Shown here piece by piece: positions 1-9,423 of a DNA stretch of 64,000 nucleotides; position 1 is the first letter of the stretch; each line of letters begins with the position of its first letter. Source of the DNA: Prosopocoilus inquinatus (Eukaryota; Arthropoda; Insecta; Coleoptera; Lucanidae); NCBI GenBank assembly GCA_036172665.1, contig CM069873.1:47586001-47650000 (forward strand), read 5' to 3'. The notes under the pieces were generated by a model. That model saw only the letters and a program-made list of their open reading frames with translations. It ran no database searches and was not told the DNA's origin. The translations under genes were made by a program, and so were the position numbers.

Positions 1-692
1 GACCAGAATACCCAACAGTAAATAAGTTGATCAATAACGGAAAAAAGGCGTTTCTTAAAGCCCCACTGCGTATACAACACTATAAAGAATTAGCTGCTGA
101 CCTGCCATTACCACCAGAACCAATAATTACGAGATGGGGTACGTGGCTTGAAGCAGCAAATTTTTACGCAGATAACTTTAAACAATTAAAGGAAATTTTC
201 TTAGAATTGGATGATTCCAATTCAGCGGCTTTAAGAATTTGTAAGGAATGCATGTCGAACACAAACATCGGGAATCAATTAGCATTCATTAAAACTCATT
301 TTTCGGTTTTAATATCCACCATTAAAAAGTTGGAATCATCCCAGACGGCTCTATTAGATTCTTTTGAAGTGGTCGATGATGCAATTGAAAGTGTAAAATC
401 AATTCCAGGGGAGATAGGAGAGAAGTTAATGGCAAAATTAGACAAGGTTCTATTACGTAATCCTGACTACAATAAAATGAGGAAAATCTGTTTAGTTTTA
501 AAAGGTCAAAGTGAAGAGGATTTGGACATAGACCCCAAAGATGTAGCATCCATGAAATTTGCGCCCATTACTTCATGCGATGTCGAGCGTTCGTTTTCCT
601 CTTATAAAAATATTTTGACAGACAAACGACAAAATTTTACCCCAAATAATTTAAATCAACTGTTGATTATATTTTGTAATCCTACTACTTAA
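1..692 (+). CDS. hAT-superfamily transposase, C-terminal part
   Basis: The frame is open from the left edge (codons from base 3) to the stop at 690-692, so this is the 3' end of a longer gene and no start is visible. The last third has the pattern of the hAT C-terminal dimerisation region: a hydrophobic PIT stretch, then CDVERSFSSYK near residues 185-195, then an LTDKR block and a closing LNQLLIIF helix. The middle is helical and rich in Lys, Glu and Leu, as in the insertion domain of hAT enzymes. hAT enzymes cut and paste DNA with an RNase H-like fold; the catalytic residues would lie mostly outside the window. There is no frameshift in the visible part, so it could be a fairly young copy or a domesticated gene. 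The AT-rich sequence after the stop shows no recognisable hAT terminal repeat. Confidence 0.75.
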   Translation, partial: PEYPTVNKLINNGKKAFLKAPLRIQHYKELAADLPLPPEPIITRWGTWLEAANFYADNFKQLKEIFLELDDSNSAALRICKECMSNTNIGNQLAFIKTHFSVLISTIKKLESSQTALLDSFEVVDDAIESVKSIPGEIGEKLMAKLDKVLLRNPDYNKMRKICLVLKGQSEEDLDIDPKDVASMKFAPITSCDVERSFSSYKNILTDKRQNFTPNNLNQLLIIFCNPTT

Positions 693-1596
693 GTGTTAAG
701 TGTTAAAATTACTTATATGAAACAATTTATGTTTTTATTATTCTAAAGTATGTATAAGTAAAATAAAATTTTTATCGCATATAATATCCATATTTTGATC
801 CATTTTAATCGCATAAAAAAAACTTATTTTCCACTTTTTTAGCACATATAAATCCGGACTTTATTCATAAGTTATCAAGTCGTAATAAGTGAATACAAAT
901 AGGAACACATAAAACTTATGAAAATGAATAGTAAAACATCAATATTGTGCTGTACCATAATATAAAAATACCTGTGCAAGAACTCCGAATAAATTATTTA
1001 TAAAGGTCTTACAAAATTTAGTGTTGCCAATCTTACTTTTCAGTGGCGAAAAGTTCCCGTTTCCACCACAAATTTCCCAACAACAAAGTAGAAAATATAA
1101 TAATTTCTTTAAGATATTTACTCCGTGGTTATTTGAATTAAAACACTTTTTTCGGCACATATTAAGAGCAACATTCAAACTATTTCACAAGTGTCTGCAA
1201 TGTCTGCATAAAACATAAACGTCAAGTGACTTTTTACGAACAATGACGTCAGAGCAAATGACAAGCCGTTCGAATACACGTATATTTGAATATTTTATTT
1301 TATATTTTATTTTTTATTTTATTTTATATTTTATTTCATTTTTTTATTTTTTTTTATTTTATTTGAATATTTTCGTTTTTATTAGAAACAACGTATAAAT
1401 CTTATGTTTTCATGTGTGTTGTTGACTATAGTCTCTATTACACAGCTTTAATTAATAATTTTATATTATTGTCGTACCCTATTGTTAGAAACATTTCTAA
1501 ATGTCTAATAGTGAATGTTTGTTTAAATGTGATCCTCCACACAGATGATATTCGGTGAATGTGCCTTGCGTCTTAGTTGCGATGTTTACTGTTTAC
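693..1596. other. AT-rich intergenic stretch with T-rich low complexity
   Basis: No credible gene. About 1285-1375 is a run of imperfect TATTTTATTTTATT units (low complexity). Short open frames on both strands (939-1218) overlap in antisense and have no recognisable domain. Confidence 0.6.
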
Positions 1597-1636
1597 AAAA
1601 ATTTTGTGCAAATCGTTTTTGATTGCAGTGAGAACC

Positions 1637-1701
1637 TCGAGCAGCCTCTGGACAGCTGTTTCAGCCCTGCTTGGGGCTTCTTCAGCAGAAACGTAGCTCG
1701 A
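1637..1701 (-). ncRNA. Type I hammerhead ribozyme, array copy 1
   Basis: Read on the minus strand: UCGAGC (outer stem I), an internal loop, UCUG (inner stem I), CUGAAGA, stem II AGCCC/GGGCU with loop CAAGCA, GAAA, a palindromic ACAGCUGU stem III with no spare loop, cleavage residue C, CAGA (inner stem I) and GCUCGA (outer stem I). Every invariant core residue is present. The predicted cut is after GUC. A stem III this short usually works best in dimeric or tandem RNA, which fits a tandem array. Confidence 0.92.
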
Positions 1702-1948
1702 CATTCCCACTGCAGACCAAAAACGGCTTGCCCAATTTATTCGCAATTGCGATGTAAGAGTGATGAACATATAAAATAGCGACATCTTACTATCGCTTTT
1801 TGACCTAACATTGCAGTAGGATAGACAAATTGAAGCGGGATTTGCTCCTAATGAGTCCCCCATGCAAGGCGGCCATGCTTGCTGTCAAAGCATAATGAAA
1901 GATTTTAGAAAAATTTTGTGCAAATCGTTTTTGATTGCAGTGAGAACC

Positions 1949-2013
1949 TCGAGCAGCCTCTGGACAGCTGTTTCAGCCCTGCTTGGGGCTTCTTCAGCAG
2001 AAACGTAGCTCGA
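1949..2013 (-). ncRNA. Type I hammerhead ribozyme, array copy 2
   Basis: Same core and stems as the copy 312 bp upstream, with no change in the catalytic bases or in stems I-III. Confidence 0.92.
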
Positions 2014-2259
2014 CATTCCCACTGCAGACCAAAAACGACTTGCCCAATTTATTCGCAATTGCGATGTAAGAGTGATGAACATATAAAACAGCGACATCTT
2101 ACTATCGCTTTTTGACCTAACATTGCAGTAGGATAGACAAATTGAAGCGGGATTTGCTCCTAATGAGACCCCATGCAAGGCGGCCATGCTTGCTGTCAAA
2201 GCATAATGAAAGATTTTAGAAAAATTTTGTGCAAATCGTTTTTGATTGCAGTGAGAACC

Positions 2260-2324
2260 TCGAGCAGCCTCTGGACAGCTGTTTCAGCCCTGCTTGGGGC
2301 TTCTTCAGCAGAAACGTAGCTCGA
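2260..2324 (-). ncRNA. Type I hammerhead ribozyme, array copy 3
   Basis: Same core and stems as the two copies before it. It lies 311 bp from copy 2, so successive cuts in a transcript would release monomers of about 312 nt. Confidence 0.92.
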
Positions 2325-2406
2325 CATTCCCACTGCAGACCAAAAACGACTTGCCCAATTTATTCGCAATTGCGATGTAAGAGTGATGAACATATAAAAT
2401 AGCGAC

Positions 2407-3681
2407 CAAAATTTAATTACATTACGCATAATTATGTCACTGTTAGAATTTTCCGATGAAATGCAGATTACAGGGAAATTCTCTTTTTGTGTTAAATAAG
2501 AATGTTTGATCATTTTCCGAAATGAAATGAATTTCTAGACCAAAATTTTGGCGCGGAAACTGATATTTACATAATTATAAGCTTATTTAATTTTCTTATA
2601 ACAGTAAAACACAGTTACGACATGTTTTAGTTTTATTGCATTTTCTGGCATTTTAATAACTGAAATATGCTACTTGAGAATATTTAAGCTGATTTTAATG
2701 AAAGATGGGAGATTATTCTTACAATTTTCAAACAAGTTTTCATCATTACTTGAGGAAGTGTTTCTTATTGTAATTGTCACTTTTGACGTTTAATTTTTAC
2801 TTTGCCGGATATTTGTAATGTTTCTTGTGGTTAGGTATACTTTTATTTACCGTGCAATTATGCGATTATTTTCTTCAGCGCATTCTGCATTTATCTTATT
2901 CTGTTAACACTTCTTTTTTCATAAATGAAGTTGAACACCTCGATACTCCATTATATTTAGCTCTTCCTCTCGAGTCTAATTTACAAAAACTGCGCAAAAA
3001 CTGTTTTGACTGTGTAGTTACTGTGACAACGTGACTGCATTGCAAATGATTTGCAATTTACAACGTCGGTAACGACTTGTAAGTCCTTTTTCACGTTGCT
3101 ATGGCGAAGTTATTTAATTATTCGACTTCTTTTCGATCTGTCAGAAGCAATTTTCATTTCTTGATTATTCCATTACTCGAAGTATCTTTTTCGATTATTG
3201 TATTTATTCATTTCCTTCCCATCCTACTAAGTTACTTTATAAGAAGCATAGTTAGAAATAATTTCTAATTAACATGGTTGTTAATTTGTAGCAAATTTTT
3301 GAGTTGAAAAATGATCCAATCGCTTTATTAGCAAAATTAGTTGAGTGGTGTCTAATCCCCGACGTGAGATTCTACTTTTGTTCAAATTATGGTGCACCAT
3401 TGAAACTTGGAAATGACAAAGAGACGTAAGAAGCTCTATAATAAATTTTTCTCAGACATTTGGTTATAATTATATGATTTTTTAGACCTGATGAGACATA
3501 AGAATTTGAAATTGCAAAGAACGAATCTACGACGCGCACAGATTCATAATACACATGCAATTTGCGTCAACTTTTCCTTAATTTCTGAGCAAGCTGGATG
3601 TCCATAGGTCCCAACTATTTTTGCAGGGTGCCCATTATGATTGGGTTTGATATTGGCAGGGTTGCTTTCGTTTTCTGTGTG
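2407..3681. other. Unannotated AT-rich stretch
   Basis: I see no gene or repeat I can support. The open frame at 2825-3034 matches nothing known to me. A 45-bp stretch ending at 3683 recurs imperfectly at 11412-11456, on the far side of the next element. Confidence 0.5.
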
Positions 3682-3750
3682 TACAGGGAGATTCAGGCAA
3701 CCTATTCATTAAAATTTTACGGACTTTCTCTTTAAATTTCCATTTCATAT

Positions 3751-3840
3751 TGTGGCGCACCAACCGGCTTAGCGCAAGGCGCCAAGAAGTCGGCCGCTTC
3801 GATGTATCATCGGCCGTCACGCGTTCGGGGTCCATATCGA
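3751..3840 (+). repeat. 5' LTR remnant (90 bp)
   Basis: Identical to 9325-9414 of the 3' LTR, then breaks off at TCGA. The gag repeats contain a similar TTCGAGAACAATCC stretch, so the deletion may have used a few bases of microhomology. The LTR core promoter is missing here, so this copy probably cannot start its own full-length transcript. Confidence 0.9.
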
Positions 3841-3841
3841 A

Positions 3842-5083
3842 CAATCCAGAAATTTCAAGGACGAACTTCGAGAACAATCCAGAAATTTGGACGAGAAGTT
3901 TCAAGAACAGTCTGGAAATTTAGAGAAGCTTCAAGAACAATCCAGAAATTTAGAGGAGAAGCTTCTAGAACAATCTGGAAATTTCGACAAATTACAAAAT
4001 AAATTGTTGGAACAATCTAGAGACTTAGACGAGAAATTTCTAGAGCAATCCAGAAATTTCGACGAGAAACTTCTAGAACAGTCCGGAAATTTGAAGGGTG
4101 AATTTCTAGAACAGACGAAAGGACTCGAAGATAAACTAGTGGTAAAAATATCGGAAGAAACAAGAAACCTTCAAGAAAATGTGGAAGAAATAATATTCCA
4201 GCAGGATAATAAAATCAAAAATCTGGAACAAATCATGGCGGGGTTGCGAGTGTTCGGGGATCAGCCACCAGTAGAAGTACTAGAAAATAATGAAACCCGA
4301 ATTGTGGAAGGACCAACAGAAAATTCTAAACTGAAGATAAAACCACCAACGTTCGATGGAAAGTCTTCTTGGCCCAACTACTTCAAACAGTTCGAAGCAG
4401 CAGCAAAGGCAAACAGATGGACGGCCAGCGAAAAAGCCACTTCGTTAATTGTGGCCTTGAGAGGGGACGCTATCGATGTGCTGCAGACGATGCCGCCAGA
4501 GGAACAAGAAGACTTCGACAAGCTGGTGAATAGGATGGAAATGCGATACGGAGAGGCCCATCTGACCGAGGTATACCATGCGCAGTTGAGGAATCGCTGT
4601 CAGAAATCCGGAGAAACTCTTCAGGAATTCGAAGCAGACGTTGCGCGTCTGGCCCAGTTGGCATATCCCACAGCTCCTGTTGAATTCCTCAAATGTTTGA
4701 CGGTGCAGACCTTCATAGATGGAATCCGTGACCCAGACAACCAGCAGGCATTGAGAATGACCCATCCGAAGACGTCCAAGAACGCATTAGCTTATGCCTT
4801 GGAATTTGAAGCGGCGAGACGAGTTTCAAGAGGGCATGTCAAGGTGCGAGCGGCTATGGACTTCCAAGAGGAAGAAGAGGAAGAATCCGCTAACGCCAAG
4901 GTGGGATCTACTATAAAGGAGCGAGCCAGGGAGTATGCCACCGCCGAGGATGTTCGCCGCATTGTGGAACAGGTCTTCAAGCAGAAGAGGCCGCTGGTTT
5001 GTTGGAATTGCCAGGAGGAAGGACATGTTCGCAGGCGATGTCCAAAGCCCAGACAGGATCCAAGGAAGCCACAGTTAAACTAA
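3842..5083 (+). CDS. gag: Gypsy Gag, 5'-truncated (coiled-coil repeats, capsid, zinc knuckle)
   Basis: Open from just after the LTR fragment to the stop at 5081-5083; the true N-terminus is deleted. The first 100 or so residues are eight imperfect 11-residue repeats (EQSRNLDEKF-like), which should form a hendecad coiled coil. A retrotransposon Gag capsid-type domain follows: WPNYFKQF, then ALRGDAIDVL, then a QEFEADVARLAQLAYP block. Near the C-terminus is a CCHC zinc knuckle, CWNCQEEGHVRRRC (Cx2Cx4Hx4C), followed by a basic tail. Gag forms the particle and packages the RNA. It overlaps the pol frame by about 85 bases, with pol in the -1 frame relative to gag, so Gag-Pol could be made by frameshifting. 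I could not pick out a clear slippery heptamer. Confidence 0.9.
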   Translation, partial: QSRNFKDELREQSRNLDEKFQEQSGNLEKLQEQSRNLEEKLLEQSGNFDKLQNKLLEQSRDLDEKFLEQSRNFDEKLLEQSGNLKGEFLEQTKGLEDKLVVKISEETRNLQENVEEIIFQQDNKIKNLEQIMAGLRVFGDQPPVEVLENNETRIVEGPTENSKLKIKPPTFDGKSSWPNYFKQFEAAAKANRWTASEKATSLIVALRGDAIDVLQTMPPEEQEDFDKLVNRMEMRYGEAHLTEVYHAQLRNRCQKSGETLQEFEADVARLAQLAYPTAPVEFLKCLTVQTFIDGIRDPDNQQALRMTHPKTSKNALAYALEFEAARRVSRGHVKVRAAMDFQEEEEEESANAKVGSTIKERAREYATAEDVRRIVEQVFKQKRPLVCWNCQEEGHVRRRCPKPRQDPRKPQLN

Positions 5084-8000
5084 GCCGGGTCGGTGCAGAG
5101 GGGCAAACGTCGACCCGTATTCAAAGGCCCCCAAAGACGAAAGCCAACCAAGTAATTTTCCTACGGCAGTTAACCAGCAGTGTCTTCGTGGATGTCACCA
5201 TTGATGACATTCCTCACACCATGTTGTTGGATACGGGTGCGACGAAGACCATCCTAAGACCCGACGTCATTAAGTCATCTGGACGCACCGAGCCGACCAA
5301 GTGGAGACTGAAAACTGCAACTGGAACATCAGCAACTGTCCACGGTGAAGTAGAGGTTATCATCACCATTGGTTCAACTCCAATAAAACACCGTGCACTG
5401 GTGGCAGATATAGAGGACGAGGCAATTTTGGGCATGGACGTCATGTGTGCCCACGGGTTCCAATTGGACTTAAAGCGTGGCGTGATGGCGGTCAATAATG
5501 AGGAGTTGGTTCTACATCAACGAGGGTACGTGGCCGCTCGAGTAGTCCTCGCTGAAGACGTTGTATTACCCAGCAGGACTGAGGTTATCGTCGACGCAAA
5601 ACTGGACGGTGTTTTTCAAGATGGGCAAGTCATTATGGTTGAACCTAATACTGATGATCAAAGGATTGGAAGAGGAGTCCTCGTTGGGAAAATGTTGTTG
5701 ACGGCGAAGAAGGAAGTACCTGTCCGCCTGATGAACGTCAATTGTTTCTCTGTCAATATCAAGAAAGGAACAATCTTGGGAAGCTGCACCATGGTGTCCT
5801 CCATCTCCCGGCAACTTGAAACAAACGTGCCAGAAGCGAAAGTCCCAAAGAAATTATGGGAAATGGTTATGTCAACAGCCCAGGAATTGACTCCAGACCG
5901 GAAGACAAAAGCAAAGAATCTGATCGGCCGTTATCAAGATGTATTCGAGGTAGAAGATGGATCCAAGGGAAGAACTGATGTCGTGAAACACAAAATAGAG
6001 ACTGGAGAAGAAAGACCTATCCGTCAAGCTCCAAGGCGATTACCGTTGGCAAAGCGTGAGGAAGCGGAACGCATTATTCGCGAGATGGAAAAGGATAATG
6101 TGATAGAACCATCAAGCAGCCCGTGGGCGTCACCAGTAGTGCTTGTGAAGAAGAAGGATGGGTCCACCAGATTCTGTGTAGACTACCGGTTACTCAACAA
6201 TGTCACCAAGAAGGACAGCTATCCCTTGCCACGGATTGATGATACCCTGGACACCCTGGCCGGCTCAAAGATCTTCTCAACTTTGGACTTAAAGAGTGGA
6301 TATTGGCAAGTGGAGCTGGCGCCCGAAGATCGAGAAAAGACGGCGTTTTCCATTGGTATGGGTCTGTGGCAGTTCACAGTGATGCCATTCGGGTTATGTA
6401 ATGCCCCAGCGACATTCGAGAGGTTAATGGAGACGGTTCTGAAAGGTCTGTCCTGGACAACGTGCATGGTGTACCTTGACGACATAATTGTCGTGGGAAA
6501 AACGTTCGACGACCACCTGAGGAACCTGGAAGGAGTGTTCCAGCGGCTTCGCGGAGCTGGACTAAAGCTTAGCCTCAAGAAGTGTCACCTGTTCCAGAAG
6601 GAAGTGAATTACCTGGGGCACATTGTTAATGGAAACGGAATCGCCGTGGACCCTGTGAAGATTCAGGTGGTGAAAGACTGGCCAACTCCCAGAAATAAAC
6701 ACCAAATAAGGAGTTTCCTTGGCCTGTGCACTTACTATCGGCGCTACGTTCCTGGATTTGCAGACATAGCTAAGCCGTTAACAAAACTCACTGAAGAAGG
6801 TCGTCCATTTGAATGGGACCAACAGTGTCAAATTGGCTTTGAACAACTAAAGCAGTACTTGGTTAGTGCTCCTATTCTGAGTTATCCTCTCCCGGAAGGC
6901 AAGTTCGTCGTGGACACAGATGCTAGCAACGTTGGGATTGGTGGCGTACTCTCCCAGATACAAGAGGGGCAAGAGAAGGTGATCGGCTACTTCAGTAAAG
7001 TCCTATCAAAGCCGGAACGAAACTATTGCGTCACAAGAAGGGAATTGCTAGCCGTCGTAAAAACGATAGAACACTTCTACAAGTACTTGTATGGTAGACG
7101 CTTCCTGCTGAGGACCGACCACGCCGCTCTAAAATGGCTTCTCCGTTTCAAGAACCCAGAAGGGCAAGTTGCACGATGGATCGAACGACTTCAGGAGTAC
7201 GATTTTGAAATTCAGCATCGGGCAGGAACTAGCCATCGAAATGCCGATGCTCTGTCGAGAAGACCCTGTGCCGAAGACTGTAAGCACTGTAGTCGTTTGG
7301 ACGAGAAAGTAGCCACGACTGCGAGGACAGCCATTGTTGATGACAAATGGCAAGGCGAAGAACTGCGAAGAGACCAGGAGAACGACCCGGATTTGAAATT
7401 AGTGCTAGAATGGAAAAGCAGGGACGCGAGGCCTACCAGGGAAGAGGTAGCACCATGTGCACCGTCCGTAAAATCATACTGGGCGCAGTGGGACTCCATA
7501 GTGTTGGATCGTGGTCTTCTGAGACGAAGCATAGAGAATCAGGAAGGCATGGAACAGAAGACACAGTTACTGATCCCCAAGAATAGGGTGCCAGAAGTTC
7601 TGAGGGAACTTCACGATGGAACTTCCGGAGGGCATCTGGGAGTTAAGAAGACTATGGAGAAGGTGCGCGAAAGATTTTACTGGGTGAACTGCAAGGAAGA
7701 CGTGAAGGATTGGTGCAGAAAGTGTACAGTCTGCGCAGCCAGTAACGGTCCCCACAGGCGGGGTAAGGCTCCCATGAGACAGTACAACGTTGGAAGTCCT
7801 TTTGAGAGAGTTGCCATCGATGTAGCCGGCCCGTTTCCAGAAACGAATGGTGGAAACAAGTACATCGTCGTGGTAATGGACTACTTTAGTAAGTGGGTTG
7901 AAGCTTACGCCCTACCTAACCAAGAGGCGGTCACTATTGCAGAAGTCCTTGTCAGGGAATGGATCAGTCGGTATGGTGCACCTATGGAACTGCATTCAGA

Positions 8001-9423
8001 CCAAGGAAGGAACTTTGAATCGGCCTTGTTCAAGAACGTGTGTACTCTGCTCGGCGTACGAAAAACTAGAACAACTGCACTCCACCCACAGTCGGACGGA
8101 ATGGTGGAAAGGTTCAATAGAACCATCAACCGACATTTGTCCAAGGTCGTTTCCAATCATCAGAGGGACTGGGACACGTACATCCCCCTGTTTCTAATGG
8201 CATACCGCTCATCTGTTCATGAGACAACAGGGGAGACTCCCGCGAAAGTGGTATTCGGGCGAGAGCCGAGACTGCCCTGCGACCTGAAGTTTGGTGTGAA
8301 GCCTGGCGAAGTCTCTGCCGACGAAGATTACGTGAGCGAATTACGCAGGAAAATGGATGATATCCACAACCAAGTGCGTCACAATATACAGACGGCCAGC
8401 GATCGGATGAAGGAGCACTATGACATCAACGCTCAACACGGGGGATACCAACCTGGAGCACTGGTCTGGCTTTATAACCCCCAAAGACGTCGAGGCCTCT
8501 CCCCAAAATTACAGACCTCTTGGGAAGGTCCTTACAAAGTGGTGAAACGGATCAACGACGTCGTTTACCGCATCAAGAAGGTCCCCCATGGCAAACCCAA
8601 AGTAATCCACTTCAACCGGATAGCCCCTTACCACGGAGAAGCAGATGAAGGGACAGTACAAAGGGCGCAAGTTTCCGAAGTGAACTTCGAAACCTTCATG
8701 TCTCATCACGTCGAAGGAAGCAAGGCACGGTTTGGAGTGACCACGGAGAAGCAACAAGATCTCTTTAAAGTGCCACTGGAGTACAGTCTGGCCCACTGCG
8801 TAGCAGAAGACCTGAAAATGTCCAAAGGAATCGCTCAGGTGTTTAGGAAGAAATTTGGCCAAATCGAGGAGCTACGAAGACAGCATCCCGTGGTAGGCAA
8901 GAGCTTGCAGATCATTGATTCGACGGCAGATCGGAGGCGCCACGTGCATTATTTAGTCACTAAGAAGACATCAAGCGGTAAACCTGACTATCAAAGTATG
9001 TGGAGAGCCCTATATAGCCTGAGGAGACAGCTAATAGAGACCCATCAGATGAAGTTAGCCATCCCCAAATTGGGCTGCGGATTGGACGGACTAGACTGGA
9101 GAGTAATTCGAAGCATGCTGGAAGTCATCTTCCACAGAACGGGAATTGAAGTCCTAGTCTGCAGCCACCACCCACAGGCAACAGTCAGCAACAGCAAAAC
9201 CGTAGACTGTTACTTCTTCCAGACGGGAAGTTGCAAGAATGGGCCAGCATGTAGATTCCGACACCCTCCTTCAAGACTATCACCAGGAACATTTCGAGAC
9301 GAAACGTTTTTAAGAAGGGGGCAGTGTGGCGCACCAACCGGCTTAGCGCAAGGCGCCAAGAAGTCGGCCGCTTCGATGTATCATCGGCCGTCACGCGTTC
9401 GGGGTCCATATCGAGCAAACTAG
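4999..9423 (+). CDS. pol: Gypsy Pol polyprotein with C-terminal macro domain and CCCH zinc finger
   Basis: One uninterrupted frame of 1474 residues. Protease: LLDTGA, catalytic Asp 78. Reverse transcriptase: SRFCVDYR-type block, then YLDD at 492-495. RNase H: DTDAS, Asp 639. Integrase: HHCC zinc site from His 872, catalytic Asp 941, Asp 1001 and Glu 1037 (D-D-35-E), then a basic C-terminal region. After the integrase comes an unusual tail. Residues about 1244-1390 look like a macro domain of the TARG1/OARD1 type (AHCVAEDLKMSKGI, VTKKTSSGKP, LGCGLDGLDW), followed by a Cx7Cx5Cx3H zinc finger at 1404-1422. Enzymes of the TARG1 family remove ADP-ribose from proteins, using a Lys in the TKK stretch and an Asp in GCGLD; both are present. 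The last 33 codons run into the 3' LTR. The stated start is where the frame opens; Pol is probably made as a Gag fusion. Confidence 0.93.
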   Translation: MLELPGGRTCSQAMSKAQTGSKEATVKLSRVGAEGQTSTRIQRPPKTKANQVIFLRQLTSSVFVDVTIDDIPHTMLLDTGATKTILRPDVIKSSGRTEPTKWRLKTATGTSATVHGEVEVIITIGSTPIKHRALVADIEDEAILGMDVMCAHGFQLDLKRGVMAVNNEELVLHQRGYVAARVVLAEDVVLPSRTEVIVDAKLDGVFQDGQVIMVEPNTDDQRIGRGVLVGKMLLTAKKEVPVRLMNVNCFSVNIKKGTILGSCTMVSSISRQLETNVPEAKVPKKLWEMVMSTAQELTPDRKTKAKNLIGRYQDVFEVEDGSKGRTDVVKHKIETGEERPIRQAPRRLPLAKREEAERIIREMEKDNVIEPSSSPWASPVVLVKKKDGSTRFCVDYRLLNNVTKKDSYPLPRIDDTLDTLAGSKIFSTLDLKSGYWQVELAPEDREKTAFSIGMGLWQFTVMPFGLCNAPATFERLMETVLKGLSWTTCMVYLDDIIVVGKTFDDHLRNLEGVFQRLRGAGLKLSLKKCHLFQKEVNYLGHIVNGNGIAVDPVKIQVVKDWPTPRNKHQIRSFLGLCTYYRRYVPGFADIAKPLTKLTEEGRPFEWDQQCQIGFEQLKQYLVSAPILSYPLPEGKFVVDTDASNVGIGGVLSQIQEGQEKVIGYFSKVLSKPERNYCVTRRELLAVVKTIEHFYKYLYGRRFLLRTDHAALKWLLRFKNPEGQVARWIERLQEYDFEIQHRAGTSHRNADALSRRPCAEDCKHCSRLDEKVATTARTAIVDDKWQGEELRRDQENDPDLKLVLEWKSRDARPTREEVAPCAPSVKSYWAQWDSIVLDRGLLRRSIENQEGMEQKTQLLIPKNRVPEVLRELHDGTSGGHLGVKKTMEKVRERFYWVNCKEDVKDWCRKCTVCAASNGPHRRGKAPMRQYNVGSPFERVAIDVAGPFPETNGGNKYIVVVMDYFSKWVEAYALPNQEAVTIAEVLVREWISRYGAPMELHSDQGRNFESALFKNVCTLLGVRKTRTTALHPQSDGMVERFNRTINRHLSKVVSNHQRDWDTYIPLFLMAYRSSVHETTGETPAKVVFGREPRLPCDLKFGVKPGEVSADEDYVSELRRKMDDIHNQVRHNIQTASDRMKEHYDINAQHGGYQPGALVWLYNPQRRRGLSPKLQTSWEGPYKVVKRINDVVYRIKKVPHGKPKVIHFNRIAPYHGEADEGTVQRAQVSEVNFETFMSHHVEGSKARFGVTTEKQQDLFKVPLEYSLAHCVAEDLKMSKGIAQVFRKKFGQIEELRRQHPVVGKSLQIIDSTADRRRHVHYLVTKKTSSGKPDYQSMWRALYSLRRQLIETHQMKLAIPKLGCGLDGLDWRVIRSMLEVIFHRTGIEVLVCSHHPQATVSNSKTVDCYFFQTGSCKNGPACRFRHPPSRLSPGTFRDETFLRRGQCGAPTGLAQGAKKSAASMYHRPSRVRGPYRAN
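9309..9324 (+). promoter_or_regulatory. Polypurine tract
   Basis: TTAAGAAGGGGGCAG lies directly before the 3' LTR. Ty3/Gypsy elements prime plus-strand DNA from such a purine run. Confidence 0.8.

Larger units (their letters stand above)
1597..2406 (-). repeat. Hammerhead-ribozyme repeat (retrozyme-like), tandem array of about 2.6 units
   Basis: Three near-identical copies follow each other. The segment beginning ATTTTGTGCA recurs at 1601, 1913 and 2224, giving a period of 311-312 bp; the third copy stops at about 2406. Each copy has a complete hammerhead core on the minus strand. The minus strand also has an open frame of about 96-105 codons per unit, closed by TGA once per unit. I regard that frame as a by-product of the RNA sequence, because it matches no family I know. 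Related copies lie at 12512, 17343, 26663, 32360, 33978 and 60714. Metazoan retrozymes are known to have this form: short tandem units with a type I hammerhead. No flanking direct repeat was found at this locus. Confidence 0.9.

Noticed and set aside
8509..8862. Long antisense frames within the Gypsy pol
   Set aside because: Shadows of the pol frame; no domain and not conserved in the second copy beyond the pol sequence itself.
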